Source of the DNA: an uncultured Lachnospiraceae bacterium
GTDB taxonomy: Bacteria > Bacillota > Clostridia > Lachnospirales > Lachnospiraceae
Assembly (NCBI GenBank): GCA_910580005.1
Contig: CAJTXH010000028.1
Coordinates: 1-26,004, forward strand
Length of the DNA: 26,004 bases
Reading direction: 5' to 3'
Shown here one piece after another: positions 7,361 through 15,594 of this stretch. The position numbers and the translations under genes are program-made. The notes beneath the pieces were generated by a model. The model saw nothing but the letters and a program-made list of their open reading frames with translations, was not told the DNA's origin and made no database searches. Within the stretch, counting starts at the first letter, position 1; each line of letters starts with the position of its first letter.

Positions 7361-7464
7361 ATATAAAAGGATTTAAAAAATAAAACGTATTTTTGTTATC
7401 AGATTAAATTGTTAATCCGATATGCAGGCTTGTGGATATATCTGATATGACTATGGAGGTAATT

Positions 7465-8163
7465 ATGAAGGTTCAATATTCTTTGTGTAAGTATATAATT
7501 GTTTTTTTATGTTGTGTAAATATATGCACAGGCTGTAGTGGCAATAAAACAGAAGTTATTAAAAAGAATCCTGAAACAACAGACGTTCTAGAAAAAAGGA
7601 CAAAATTTAATTCAGATGGTATTTCTATAATTAATAAAAGTAATTCTTTAAGTGATGAAGATGTTAAGAAATTTTCAAAGGAAATAAAAGATTTATTTTA
7701 TAAAAACTGGGGAAATTCCAATAAAATTGAAAATTTTAAAATGAAATTTTACAATGAAAGGGAAGAGGACGGAAAGTTAAAAGCTGATGTACATGTAAGA
7801 TGTAACTGGACTAACACACAAAAGCCAGAGGAAAGACCATTTATTATTGGAATGAAACAGGAACTAGAAAAATTAAAGGGTAAAAAATTAAAAAAACTAG
7901 GAAAGAAAATAATACATGGATTTAATTTAGAATATAGTGGTTTTTATATGGTTACAGAAGAATATAATGAAGATTTAGAGATACATTTTAATACAAACCA
8001 GGTTAGTGATAATTATGAAATTTTATGTTATAAATATAAAGATGAAAGTGGAAGTGAATTATGTCCATTTGATAAATACCAGGAAAGTGATGAAGATATG
8101 GTAGCAAAGGGAAGAAAGGTTTTCAACCAGTACTTGCAGAATGAACTGCAATATAAGGAATAA
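7465..8163 (+). CDS. Putative lipoprotein of unknown function
   Basis: The predicted product is 232 residues from ATG 7465 (GGAGG just upstream); an in-frame ATG at 7432 would mask the signal. A hydrophobic N-terminus ends in a lipobox-like ICTGC, putting the lipidated Cys at about 24, though Cys rather than Leu at -3 is unusual. The body is charged and Lys-rich, with no recognised domain. The last 20 residues, KGRKVFNQYLQNELQY, closely match the start of the Rpn nuclease tail at 2989-3228, and a broken Rpn gene start lies 75 bases downstream. So the C-terminus may have been rewritten by recombination with an Rpn-type gene. Its own promoter is at 7332; no terminator is visible after it. Confidence 0.65.
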   Translation: MKVQYSLCKYIIVFLCCVNICTGCSGNKTEVIKKNPETTDVLEKRTKFNSDGISIINKSNSLSDEDVKKFSKEIKDLFYKNWGNSNKIENFKMKFYNEREEDGKLKADVHVRCNWTNTQKPEERPFIIGMKQELEKLKGKKLKKLGKKIIHGFNLEYSGFYMVTEEYNEDLEIHFNTNQVSDNYEILCYKYKDESGSELCPFDKYQESDEDMVAKGRKVFNQYLQNELQYKE

Positions 8164-8237
8164 ATAGCTTTATTTAAACCTTGCTTTTTACTATATAAAA
8201 TATAATATTTATATATACAAATGTAAGGAGGTGTAAA

Positions 8238-8500
8238 ATGGCAGAAAGAGATAAAATAGAAAAGAAACCCTAAGACTATAATGATGTTTTTGCAGAAATC
8301 CTCAATGTGCTGCTTTTTGGAAAAGAATTAATAAAACAGGGAAAGACATGTATCCTGTAATTCCAGATGGCATGGAAAATTTTGTACAGGATTATAAAGT
8401 TAATGCATTTGAGGCTGACAAGGATTTCTATAGCTATTGTTAATGATGTGCTTTGAAAAATAATAAACCAGTAGTTTTCATGTGGGTTTATACCATAAGC
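8238..8500 (+). pseudogene. Broken Rpn-type (PD-(D/E)XK) nuclease gene
   Basis: A strong AAGGAGG precedes ATG 8238. The reading then gives MAERDKIEKK, a TAA at 8271, and DYNDVFAEILNVLLF, which is the usual N-terminal start of Rpn-family nucleases (normally about 300 residues). After a frameshift, 8350-8440 reads PVIPDGMENFVQDYKVNAFEADKDF, like a middle part of the same family, so the catalytic PD-(D/E)XK centre is missing. Stops and frame changes rule out a functional protein. The well-preserved ribosome binding site suggests recent decay. Confidence 0.7.
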
Positions 8501-8563
8501 CATACTTTGGAAATGCCAGGCGCATATTAAAACAATATTTTTTAAGAATATATAAAATAAATA

Positions 8564-8592
8564 TTTGATTTTTGGCTATTTTGTGTTATAAT
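8564..8592 (+). promoter_or_regulatory. Promoter of the DEAD-box helicase gene
   Basis: TTTGAT/TTGATT (8564-8570) and TATAAT (8587-8592) are spaced 16-17 bp. Transcription would start near 8599, giving a leader of about 190 bases. Confidence 0.6.
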
Positions 8593-8625
8593 CGTGTAGC
8601 TGATAAGAATAAAAGAGATGTTTGT

Positions 8626-8768
8626 AAAGACCGTTTTTGAAATCTGTTCAGAGACGGTCTTTATTTCCGCAAAGTGTCTGTATGCAGTATAGCAGGGTGA
8701 AAGTGTAATACATGTAGTGGAAGATGGTTATAGCTTTGGGCTGTAACGAAAACACGTTTTAGTGTTTT
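8626..8768 (+). promoter_or_regulatory. Structured 5' leader of the DEAD-box helicase gene
   Basis: Two perfect stem-loops lie in the leader. AAAGACCGT (8626-8634) pairs with ACGGTCTTT (8654-8662). AAAACAC (8749-8755) pairs with GTGTTTT (8762-8768) and ends directly before the AGAAAGG ribosome binding site. The first is followed by only a few T residues, so it could be a weak terminator or attenuator. The second could control access to the ribosome binding site. No known riboswitch was recognised. Confidence 0.45.
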
Positions 8769-8789
8769 AGAAAGGAATTTTTTTATATT

Positions 8790-10373
8790 ATGAATTTTGA
8801 AGAATTATGTTTAGACCCAAGAATATTTAAGGCAGTGACAGAGATGGGATTTGAGCAGGCAAGCCCTATCCAGGCGCAGGCAATTCCGGTTGCTATTGAT
8901 GGAAAAGATATGATAGGGCAGGCACAAACTGGTACTGGTAAAACTGCAGCATTTGGCATACCCCTTTTGCAGAGGGTAGACTCTCATAATAAAAAACTGC
9001 AGGCAGTTGTATTATGTCCTACAAGGGAACTTGCAATACAGTGTGCTGATGAGATACGCAAGTTTGCAAAATTTATGCATGGGATAAAGATACTGCCTAT
9101 TTATGGAGGACAGGATATTTCTAAGCAGATACGTTCACTTAAAGGAGGCACACAGGTTATAATAGGGACCCCTGGAAGAGTTATAGACCATATTAACCGC
9201 CATACCCTTAAAATGCAGAATGTAGGCATGGTAGTACTTGATGAAGCTGATGAAATGCTTAATATGGGCTTCCGTGAGGATATTGAAACAATACTTGAAA
9301 ATATGCCAGAGGAGCACCAGACCCTTTTGTTTTCTGCAACAATGCCAAAGCCTATTATGGAGATTGCAGGGAATTATCTTAAAAACCCTGAAGTCATTAA
9401 GGTGGTAAAGAAAGAACTTACTGTTCCTATGATTGAGCAGTATTATTATGAAGTGAACCCGCGTAAGAAAAGTGAGGTGCTTTCAAGGCTTATTGATATG
9501 TATGACCCTGAACTTTCCCTTGTATTCTGCAATACAAAGCGTAAGGTTGATGAACTTGTTGAGGATTTAAAAGGCCGGGGTTATTTTGCAGCAGGGCTTC
9601 ATGGGGATTTAAAGCAGTCACAGCGTGACAGGGTTATGGCTGGTTTCCGCAACGGGCGTACTGATATACTTGTGGCTACAGATGTTGCTGCAAGGGGAAT
9701 TGATATTGACGATGTAGAAGCAGTTTTTAATTATGATGTGCCACAGGATGATGAATATTATGTGCACAGGATAGGAAGGACAGGGCGTGCAGGAAGAACA
9801 GGGCGTGCATTTACGCTTGTTGTCGGACGTGAAATATATAAGCTTAAGGATATCCAGAGATACTGCAAGACTAAGATTAAACGCCAGCCTATACCTTCGG
9901 TAAATGATATTACAGAAATTAAGGCAGATAAGATTTTAGAAAAAGCTTCTGGAATAATTGAGAATGAAAACCTTGGCAAGATGGTGGATATTTTAGAGGA
10001 ACATCTTGATGAGCGTGATTATTCATCACTTGAAATGGCGGCTGCGCTTCTTATGATGCATATGGGTGAAGGTGAATTTATATCTGAAGACATGAAGACA
10101 GAAGACTTTGGTGATACTGGTGCAGAACCTGGAATGGTGCGTCTGTTTATTAATATTGGCAAGAAGCAGAAAGTGCGTATTGGTGATATACTTGGTGCAG
10201 TTGCAGGTGAGTCCGGTATGGAAGGAAAGCTTGTCGGGGCTATTGATATGTATGATAAATATACATTTGTGGAAGTTCCAAGGGAGTATGCTTCAGATGT
10301 TATAGATGCAATGAAAAATGCAAAGATTAAAGGGAAGTCTGTAAATGTAGAGCCAGCAAATAAAAAAGATTAA
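8790..10373 (+). CDS. DEAD-box ATP-dependent RNA helicase with DbpA-type C-terminal domain
   Basis: The predicted product is 527 residues with all helicase motifs: Q motif (about 20-33), Walker A AQTGTGKT (45-52), PTREL (77-81), TPGR (127-130), DEAD (151-154), SAT (182-184), ATDVAARGID (296-305) and HRIGRTGR (326-333). The C-terminal stretch from about 446 (VRLFINIGKKQKV...GAIDMYDKYTFVEVP) fits the DbpA RNA-binding domain, which in DbpA/YxiN recognises hairpin 92 of 23S rRNA. A role in ribosome assembly or in RNA unwinding in the cold is therefore likely. Start ATG 8790 has AGAAAGGAA upstream. It is transcribed alone, with a structured leader and a terminator at 10429. The name could be deaD, cshA or dbpA; I do not choose. 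Confidence 0.92.
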   Translation: MNFEELCLDPRIFKAVTEMGFEQASPIQAQAIPVAIDGKDMIGQAQTGTGKTAAFGIPLLQRVDSHNKKLQAVVLCPTRELAIQCADEIRKFAKFMHGIKILPIYGGQDISKQIRSLKGGTQVIIGTPGRVIDHINRHTLKMQNVGMVVLDEADEMLNMGFREDIETILENMPEEHQTLLFSATMPKPIMEIAGNYLKNPEVIKVVKKELTVPMIEQYYYEVNPRKKSEVLSRLIDMYDPELSLVFCNTKRKVDELVEDLKGRGYFAAGLHGDLKQSQRDRVMAGFRNGRTDILVATDVAARGIDIDDVEAVFNYDVPQDDEYYVHRIGRTGRAGRTGRAFTLVVGREIYKLKDIQRYCKTKIKRQPIPSVNDITEIKADKILEKASGIIENENLGKMVDILEEHLDERDYSSLEMAAALLMMHMGEGEFISEDMKTEDFGDTGAEPGMVRLFINIGKKQKVRIGDILGAVAGESGMEGKLVGAIDMYDKYTFVEVPREYASDVIDAMKNAKIKGKSVNVEPANKKD

Positions 10374-10428
10374 AACGTGGTTTGTGTATATTATTTTACT
10401 GGTATACATAAGTAAATCCAGGAATTTT

Positions 10429-10462
10429 AGCAGGAAATCTGTAGAAGGTTTTCTGCTTTTTT
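10429..10462 (+). terminator. Rho-independent terminator after the helicase gene
   Basis: AGCAGGAAA (10429-10437) pairs with TTTTCTGCT (10449-10457), with one G-T wobble, followed by TTTTT. The gap 10374-10707 contains this terminator and the promoter at 10568, nothing else. Confidence 0.75.
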
Positions 10463-10567
10463 ATATAGCCGCTTTTTTAGAAAAAAGGATTTAGAGGAAG
10501 CTGCAAAAATTCTTTGCAATAAAAATAAATATGATATTTTTTTAGTATATAATGGGCACAAGGATTA

Positions 10568-10596
10568 TTGACCTGTATTATAATTAGTGTTATTAT
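10568..10596 (+). promoter_or_regulatory. Promoter of the C_GCAxxG_C_C gene
   Basis: TTGACC (10568-10573), 17 bp, TATTAT (10591-10596), about 110 bases before the start codon. Confidence 0.6.
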
Positions 10597-10707
10597 GCGT
10601 TTTAGATACAAGTGGATTTAATAAAATAAATTAAAGAAAGGACAGGCAGAACCAGCAATTTTGTAATCTGGCAGTAAAATACTGGTTTTGCAGGAATGGG
10701 GCAGAAT

Positions 10708-11202
10708 ATGGATAAAAAAGATAATAGTAATGGAATTAGCAGAAAAGATGCTGCAATGCAGAATTTTTTAAAAGGTTATAACTGCACACAGTCTGTACTG
10801 CTTGCTTTTGAAGATTTGCTTCCTGTAGAGAACCGGAAAGAAATTATATGCATGGCTTCTTCTTTTGGCGGAGGGATGGGGCGTTTAAGGGAAGTGTGCG
10901 GTTCTGTCAGTGGGATGTTCCTTGTTGCAGGTCTTTTATATGGTTATGAAGGGCCGGAAACTGGCCAGAAAAAGACAGAATTATATACAAGAATACAGGA
11001 ACTTGCACATAAATTTGAGGAACAGAATGGCTCTATTGTGTGCCGGGAACTGCTAGGGTTAAATGTAAAGGAAGAAAAGCCAGTTCCAGAAGCAAGGACA
11101 AGTGAATATTATAAAAAGCGTCCATGTAAAGAGCTGATTGGTATGGCGGCTGGGATTTTAGAGGATTTTATAAATGAAAACATGGAAGATGCAGCGGTTT
11201 AA
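10708..11202 (+). CDS. C_GCAxxG_C_C family putative redox protein
   Basis: The predicted product is 164 residues from ATG 10708, which has GGGG six bases upstream; the ATG at 10696 has an AGGA directly abutting it and is less likely. Cysteines at about 26, 48, 64, 112 and 140, with GGGMGRLREVCGSVSG and VCRELLG, fit the C_GCAxxG_C_C family, where spaced cysteines are thought to bind a metal cluster or act in redox chemistry. Here the CGA..G core reads CGSVSG. There is no signal peptide, so it is cytoplasmic. It is a single-gene unit between the helicase and the two-component system. The physiological role of the family is not established. Confidence 0.8.
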   Translation: MDKKDNSNGISRKDAAMQNFLKGYNCTQSVLLAFEDLLPVENRKEIICMASSFGGGMGRLREVCGSVSGMFLVAGLLYGYEGPETGQKKTELYTRIQELAHKFEEQNGSIVCRELLGLNVKEEKPVPEARTSEYYKKRPCKELIGMAAGILEDFINENMEDAAV

Positions 11203-11241
11203 AACAGAATGGCAAAAAGACAAAGCGTCTCACCAGCAAGA

Positions 11242-11270
11242 TTGCATATATTGCAAAAGTACTATATATA
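11242..11270 (+). promoter_or_regulatory. Possible promoter of the two-component operon
   Basis: TTGCAT (11242-11247), 17 bp, TATATA (11265-11270), about 65 bases before the response-regulator start. It does not contain the TGCAAGGTT repeats found before the transporter genes. Confidence 0.45.
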
Positions 11271-11334
11271 ATTGTAATGTGTCTGCATATCCGGCATATA
11301 AATGCGTGATTTGGTAAACGGGGGAATGTCAATA

Positions 11335-12027
11335 ATGAACAGGATTTTGATTATAGATGATGACAAAGAACTTTGTGCATTGATTAAACAGAGTGTTTTA
11401 CAGGAAGGCATAGAAGCTGACTGTTGTTATTCCGGAAAAGCCGGCTTGCTGCAACTGAAAGAAAAAGAGTACCAGCTTGTCATACTGGATGTAATGATGC
11501 CTGGTTTTGACGGCTTTGAAACATTAGAGCTGGTTAGAAAAGAAAGCAGCCTGCCTATCCTGATGTTTACATCAAAAAATGACAGTGCTTCAAAAGTGCG
11601 TGGTTTACGGGCGGGAGCGGATGACTATTTAACAAAACCTTTTGACATGGACGAACTTATTGCCCGTATTGTGTCATTAATCAGACGTTATACCCGTTTT
11701 AACCTAAAAGACGGTCAGCCGCAGATATTTGATTTTGATGGTCTGATGATTGACTTTAACAGTCGTTCTATCCATGCAGTAAACGGTAATTATGAATTGC
11801 CGCCGAAAGAATTTGACTTACTCATGTTTCTTGCCAAAAATCAGGGAAAGATACTGACAAAGCGGCAAATTTATGAAAACGTATGGGGAGAAGATTATGT
11901 TTATGATGATAGCAATATTATGGCGGTCATCAGCCGCCTGCGGAAAAAGATAGAAGAAAATCCAGGCAATCCCCGGTATATACAGACAGTAAAAGGAATT
12001 GGATACCGTTTCAATAAGGAGGTATGA
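11335..12027 (+). CDS. OmpR-family response regulator
   Basis: The predicted product is 230 residues from ATG 11335 (MNRILIIDDD), with GGGGG about ten bases upstream; upstream in-frame starts would add a non-homologous leader. The receiver domain (1-115) has the acidic pair DDD (8-10), phospho-acceptor Asp52 in LDVMMPGFDG, and the conserved Lys in LTKPF. The C-terminal winged helix (about 130-228) ends RKKIEENPGNPRYIQTVKGIGYRF, typical of OmpR/PhoB proteins. Its kinase gene follows at once. The adjacent ABC operon carries four direct repeats at its promoter, the expected kind of binding site for such a regulator. It probably controls resistance to a cell-envelope-active peptide, as in CprR/SpaR/BceR-type systems. 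Confidence 0.92.
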   Translation: MNRILIIDDDKELCALIKQSVLQEGIEADCCYSGKAGLLQLKEKEYQLVILDVMMPGFDGFETLELVRKESSLPILMFTSKNDSASKVRGLRAGADDYLTKPFDMDELIARIVSLIRRYTRFNLKDGQPQIFDFDGLMIDFNSRSIHAVNGNYELPPKEFDLLMFLAKNQGKILTKRQIYENVWGEDYVYDDSNIMAVISRLRKKIEENPGNPRYIQTVKGIGYRFNKEV

Positions 12028-12030
12028 GTG

Positions 12031-12954
12031 ATGTATACAGAAACAGTTACGGTTATTGTGTTGAGCATTGCTTTTGCTTCTGTTGTATGGGCTGTTTTTA
12101 CAGTACAGCATGTAAAAAAACAGATATTAGAAATGTCTGATGCTTTAAAAGATATAAAAAGCGGTAATGGAAACAGGCGTATTTTATCAGAAACACATGA
12201 GCTTATAGCTCCACTTGCTTATGAGATTAACAATATTATATTGTCCTATGAAAACAGGCTTTTAGCTTATCATCAGACAGAAGAAACAAACAAGCAGCTT
12301 ATGACGAGCCTTTCTCATGATATCAGGACTCCACTCACCACATTGATCGGATATTTAGACGCTGCACATAAAAGGATTGTTGACGGAAAGGAACGTGACA
12401 GTTATATAGAAACTGCCCGGCGGAAAGCACATGACTTAAAAGAATATATAGATGTGCTGTTTGACTGGTTTAAGCTGGGTTCAAATGAATTTTCCATGAA
12501 TATATCCACTGTTGATTTGACAGAACTGACACGGAATATACTGGTTGACTGGATACCAATATTTGAAGATACGCAGGTGGCTTTTTCGATTGATATTCCA
12601 GAGCAGCCTTTCCGGGTGAGGATTGACCCGGACGGGTATATGCGGATATTAAATAATCTGATACAAAATGTAATCTCCCATAGTCATGCAGATAGAATTG
12701 CAATCGCTTTATCCAGGCAAAGCGGAAATATAAAAATTCTTTTGTCTGATAATGGAGTGGGAATTGACAAGGAGGACTTAAAGCATATTTTTGAACGGCT
12801 TTATAAATGCGATAAAGGGCGGTCTGAAAAAGGCAGCGGTCTTGGTCTGTCTATCGTACACCAGCTTGTAGAAAAGTTAGACGGAACCATAACAGCAGAC
12901 AGCGTACTGGGGAAAGAAACCGTTTTCACTCTGCTTTTCCCTCTGGCAGACTAA
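12031..12954 (+). CDS. Sensor histidine kinase
   Basis: The predicted product is 307 residues from ATG 12031; GTG 12028 directly before it is also possible, and both use the AAGGAGG at 12017-12023. There is one N-terminal membrane segment (about 4-23) and almost no extracellular loop. A short linker leads to the H-box SLSHDIRTPLTTLIGYLD with His96. The ATPase domain has N-box NLIQNVISHSHAD, G1 DNGVGID, F-box IFERLYKC and G2 KGSGLGLS. Small kinases without a sensor loop, paired with peptide-antibiotic transporters, are often thought to receive their signal within the membrane or through the transporter. It forms an operon with the regulator and ends before the terminator at 12959. Confidence 0.92.
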   Translation: MYTETVTVIVLSIAFASVVWAVFTVQHVKKQILEMSDALKDIKSGNGNRRILSETHELIAPLAYEINNIILSYENRLLAYHQTEETNKQLMTSLSHDIRTPLTTLIGYLDAAHKRIVDGKERDSYIETARRKAHDLKEYIDVLFDWFKLGSNEFSMNISTVDLTELTRNILVDWIPIFEDTQVAFSIDIPEQPFRVRIDPDGYMRILNNLIQNVISHSHADRIAIALSRQSGNIKILLSDNGVGIDKEDLKHIFERLYKCDKGRSEKGSGLGLSIVHQLVEKLDGTITADSVLGKETVFTLLFPLAD

Positions 12955-12958
12955 CCAG

Positions 12959-12990
12959 CTCCCGCCTTACATGGCGGGAGTAATTCTTTG
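12959..12990 (+). terminator. GC-rich hairpin between kinase and transporter genes
   Basis: CTCCCGCC (12959-12966) and GGCGGGAG (12973-12980) form a perfect 8-bp stem with a 6-base loop, followed by TAATTCTTT. The imperfect T-tract suggests partial termination, separating the regulatory pair from the inducible transporter genes. Confidence 0.65.
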
Positions 12991-13012
12991 CAAAAATCTA
13001 TTATCCCCCAAT

Positions 13013-13067
13013 TGCAAGGTTAATGCAAGGTTCGTGCAAGGTTAATGCAAGGTTGGAGTGATAGAAT
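13013..13067 (+). promoter_or_regulatory. Four-repeat operator and promoter of the ABC transporter operon
   Basis: TGCAAGGTT occurs at 13013, 13024, 13035 and 13046, exactly 11 bp apart, so all copies lie on one face of the helix. A -10 sequence TAGAAT is at 13062-13067. The third and fourth repeats overlap the place of the -35 box, which has no good hexamer of its own. This is what an activator-dependent promoter bound by OmpR-type dimers looks like. The regulator at 11335 is the obvious candidate. Confidence 0.8.
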
Positions 13068-13093
13068 AACAGACATGAAAAGGAGGTTTTGCA

Positions 13094-14017
13094 ATGAGCA
13101 AATATGTAATAGAAACAAAAAATCTTACAAAACAATACGGGATACAGAAAAGCGTTGCTGATCTGAATATCCATGTCCAAAAAGGGCGTATCTATGGTCT
13201 GCTTGGCAGAAACGGAGCTGGAAAGACAACAACAATGAAAATGCTGCTTGGACTGGCAAAGCCCACTTCCGGGGAAGTTACGATTTTGGGGAAGCCTTTA
13301 GCGGCGAATGAAAAAAAGCTGCTGCCCCGTATCGGCAGCCTTATTGAATCCCCGGGGTTTTATCCTAATCTGACTGCAACGGAAAATCTGCAGATTTTTG
13401 CTACCCTGCGGGGAGTTCCAAACAGAGACGCAATTAAAAATGCACTTGATTTAGTTGGTCTGCCATACAAAGACAAAAAACTGTTTTCCCAATATTCTCT
13501 TGGTATGAAGCAGCGGCTGGCAATTGCCCTTGCCGTTATGCATGACCCTGAGCTTTTAATCTTGGACGAACCAATTAACGGACTTGACCCTATCGGTATT
13601 GCAGAGGTACGTTCATTTATACGTGACCTTTGCAATGAACGGGGAAAAACAATTTTAATTTCCAGCCATATCCTTTCTGAAATTGCATTGCTGGCTGATG
13701 ATATTGGCATTATTGACCATGGTGTATTACTGGAAGAAGAAAGCCTTGCAGAACTGGAAGCAAAGAGCAATAAGCATATCAGTTTCACTGTTTCTGGCAC
13801 GGCACAAGCGGCAAGGATTTTAGAACGTATCTTTCATGAAAACCAGTTTACCATACAAGATGACCACAATATGCGGCTGCATAATTTAGATATTTCTGTT
13901 GGGAAAATTGTAACGGCTTTTGTAGAGAACGGGCTGGAAGTATCACAAGCTTATATTTGTGAAGAAAGCCTTGAAGATTATTTCAAACGTGTAACAGGGG
14001 GTGAGGGGATTGCTTAA
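13094..14017 (+). CDS. ABC transporter ATPase, LanF/BcrA/CprA type
   Basis: The predicted product is 307 residues with AGGAGG ten bases before the ATG. Walker A is GRNGAGKT (38-45), the signature is YSLGMKQR (134-141), Walker B is LLILDEP (154-160) and the H-loop His is at 192 (SSHIL). The C-terminal extension of about 90 residues is usual for BcrA and lantibiotic-immunity ATPases. With the two permeases that follow, it should form an exporter or membrane-extraction pump for peptide antibiotics such as lantibiotics or bacitracin. The stop overlaps the next gene by 17 bp. No lantibiotic structural or modification gene lies in the window, so this is a stand-alone resistance module. Confidence 0.92.
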   Translation: MSKYVIETKNLTKQYGIQKSVADLNIHVQKGRIYGLLGRNGAGKTTTMKMLLGLAKPTSGEVTILGKPLAANEKKLLPRIGSLIESPGFYPNLTATENLQIFATLRGVPNRDAIKNALDLVGLPYKDKKLFSQYSLGMKQRLAIALAVMHDPELLILDEPINGLDPIGIAEVRSFIRDLCNERGKTILISSHILSEIALLADDIGIIDHGVLLEEESLAELEAKSNKHISFTVSGTAQAARILERIFHENQFTIQDDHNMRLHNLDISVGKIVTAFVENGLEVSQAYICEESLEDYFKRVTGGEGIA

Positions 14018-14798
14018 ACTTGTAAAGTGTGAATTTTCAAAATTAAAACGTAAAAAATTCATTTTGCTGGTTGTCCTCTCTGCATTTTTGTTTCCTGTTC
14101 CAGTGACGGTAATGATGAAAATGCCGCGGATGGCAGGACAATATGACAGCAAAATAGATATTTTTAATGCTTATTTCCAGTTTGTTATGGGATATGGAGT
14201 AGGACTGCTTTTACCATGCATGATTGGCGTGATTGCAGCCATGCTGTTTTTTATGGAACGGGATAATGATACATTTAAAAATCTACGCACAATTCCTGTG
14301 ACAAGCACACAGATGGTTTCGGTAAAAATAATTGTATTATTCTTTTTTGGGATTATTTTTAGCCTGACATCAGCTTTTATTGCAATTCTGTGCGGAGGGG
14401 TAATTGCAGAAGTAAACAGTATTGCTTATAGATTATTTTTTGCTCTGAAAATGGGGATTTTTATCACAGCAGGAACACTGCCATTAGTAGTTCTTATGGT
14501 TTTCTTCAGCAAGACGTATGTGTTTTCTATCTTATTATGCGTTTTTTACAGCGTTTTAAGCCTGACAGCCGAATCTTCTTTTAGTGATTTGCCTAAGCTG
14601 GTGTGCTGGCTGATGCCGATTCCCCTTACAACCCTTTGGGGTTCAGGGGATTTAACTTCACATGGAGTTATGGAAGGCGTAGGGATGTTGGAAAATTTAA
14701 TTCCAACTACATTCCAGACGATGATTATTTTAACCTTTATTGCTTTGCTTTCTGTCTTATTGATTGACTATATGTACAAAAAGAGAGGAGATGAATGA
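14001..14798 (+). CDS. ABC-2 type permease subunit, LanE/CprB-like
   Basis: The predicted product is 265 residues starting with GTG 14001 inside the end of the ATPase gene; a TTG at 14010 (MLKLVKCEFSKLKRKK) is an alternative start. A short basic N-terminal helix precedes six hydrophobic segments at about 21-37, 56-83, 103-128, 145-167, 172-196 and 239-260. This is the usual layout of the 250-residue permeases of LanFEG and BcrAB transporters. It partners the upstream ATPase and the following paralogue, giving the classic ATPase plus two unlike permeases. Its end overlaps the start region of the next gene. Confidence 0.85.
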   Translation: MRGLLKLVKCEFSKLKRKKFILLVVLSAFLFPVPVTVMMKMPRMAGQYDSKIDIFNAYFQFVMGYGVGLLLPCMIGVIAAMLFFMERDNDTFKNLRTIPVTSTQMVSVKIIVLFFFGIIFSLTSAFIAILCGGVIAEVNSIAYRLFFALKMGIFITAGTLPLVVLMVFFSKTYVFSILLCVFYSVLSLTAESSFSDLPKLVCWLMPIPLTTLWGSGDLTSHGVMEGVGMLENLIPTTFQTMIILTFIALLSVLLIDYMYKKRGDE

Positions 14799-14799
14799 T

Positions 14800-15579
14800 A
14801 TGCTTCGCATGGTTAAGACCGAAATATGGAAATTAAAACGGTATCATATGATATGGGCAGGTGTGTTCTTGATGCTGCTTTCCGTTCTTCTTACAATTTT
14901 TTCAACAACAGCAATGGATGGAACGGTCTGGACGTTTCCTTTCTTTGCGGAACAGGTACTTAAAAACAATGTCACTATGATTTTTCCAATGTGTATTGCC
15001 CTTATTGCTGGATATATCATAGCAAGAGAAGGAAAAGACGATACGCTTAAAAGTATTATGACAATTCCTATTTCTTATAACAGCTTATTGTGGGGGAAAT
15101 TACTTGTATGTGCATTGCTTTCTCTGCTTTTTGGTTTGGTAAGTGCGGTATTTACGGTAACTGCTGACTTGGTGATGGGATTTCCGGGGCTTTCTGCACA
15201 ATCAATATTACAGACATTTATTCAGATTATTCTAAACTGTCTGTTCCTGTATATTGCTGTTATGCCAGTGATTGTATTTGCCGCCCGTATACCAAGCGGG
15301 CATATGGTTGGAACAATTATTGCTTTTGTTTATGGATATTGCGGTATATTTGCTTCTGGAAATGCAACATTGGGAAATATTTATCCCGTTACCGCAAGTT
15401 TAGGGCTGGTTAATTACCGAAGTTATGATTCTGCCGTACATTGGAACGTTTTTACCTGCATATCCAGTATGGTTGCCGCTTTGGTGATTTCTGCCGTATT
15501 TGTATTTACTGCAAAAGGGAACACACCAGTTAAAGCCACCAAAAAACACAAAAAAACTACAACAAAAAAAGGCTGGTAA
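14800..15579 (+). CDS. ABC-2 type permease subunit, LanG/CprC-like
   Basis: The predicted product is 259 residues from ATG 14800 (MLRMVKTEIWKLKRYH), with GAGAGGAG nine bases upstream; ATG 14791 would sit on that site. The N-terminal pattern (VKTEIWKLKR) and the spacing of six membrane segments mirror the preceding permease, consistent with an ancient duplication. The C-terminus is a Lys/Thr-rich cytoplasmic tail. It completes the three-gene transporter and is followed after 15 bases by the lipoprotein. The substrate is inferred from gene context only. Confidence 0.85.
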   Translation: MLRMVKTEIWKLKRYHMIWAGVFLMLLSVLLTIFSTTAMDGTVWTFPFFAEQVLKNNVTMIFPMCIALIAGYIIAREGKDDTLKSIMTIPISYNSLLWGKLLVCALLSLLFGLVSAVFTVTADLVMGFPGLSAQSILQTFIQIILNCLFLYIAVMPVIVFAARIPSGHMVGTIIAFVYGYCGIFASGNATLGNIYPVTASLGLVNYRSYDSAVHWNVFTCISSMVAALVISAVFVFTAKGNTPVKATKKHKKTTTKKGW

Positions 15580-15594
15580 ATGGAGGATATTAAA

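Noticed and set aside
13013..13054. A CRISPR-like or iteron array
   Set aside because: The repeats are 9 bp at 11-bp steps with 2-bp gaps, next to a -10 box and after a two-component gene pair; an activator operator fits.
13360..13800. A long minus-strand ORF opposite the ABC ATPase
   Set aside because: It is a shadow frame of a well-conserved ATPase gene and has no recognisable domains or ribosome binding site.
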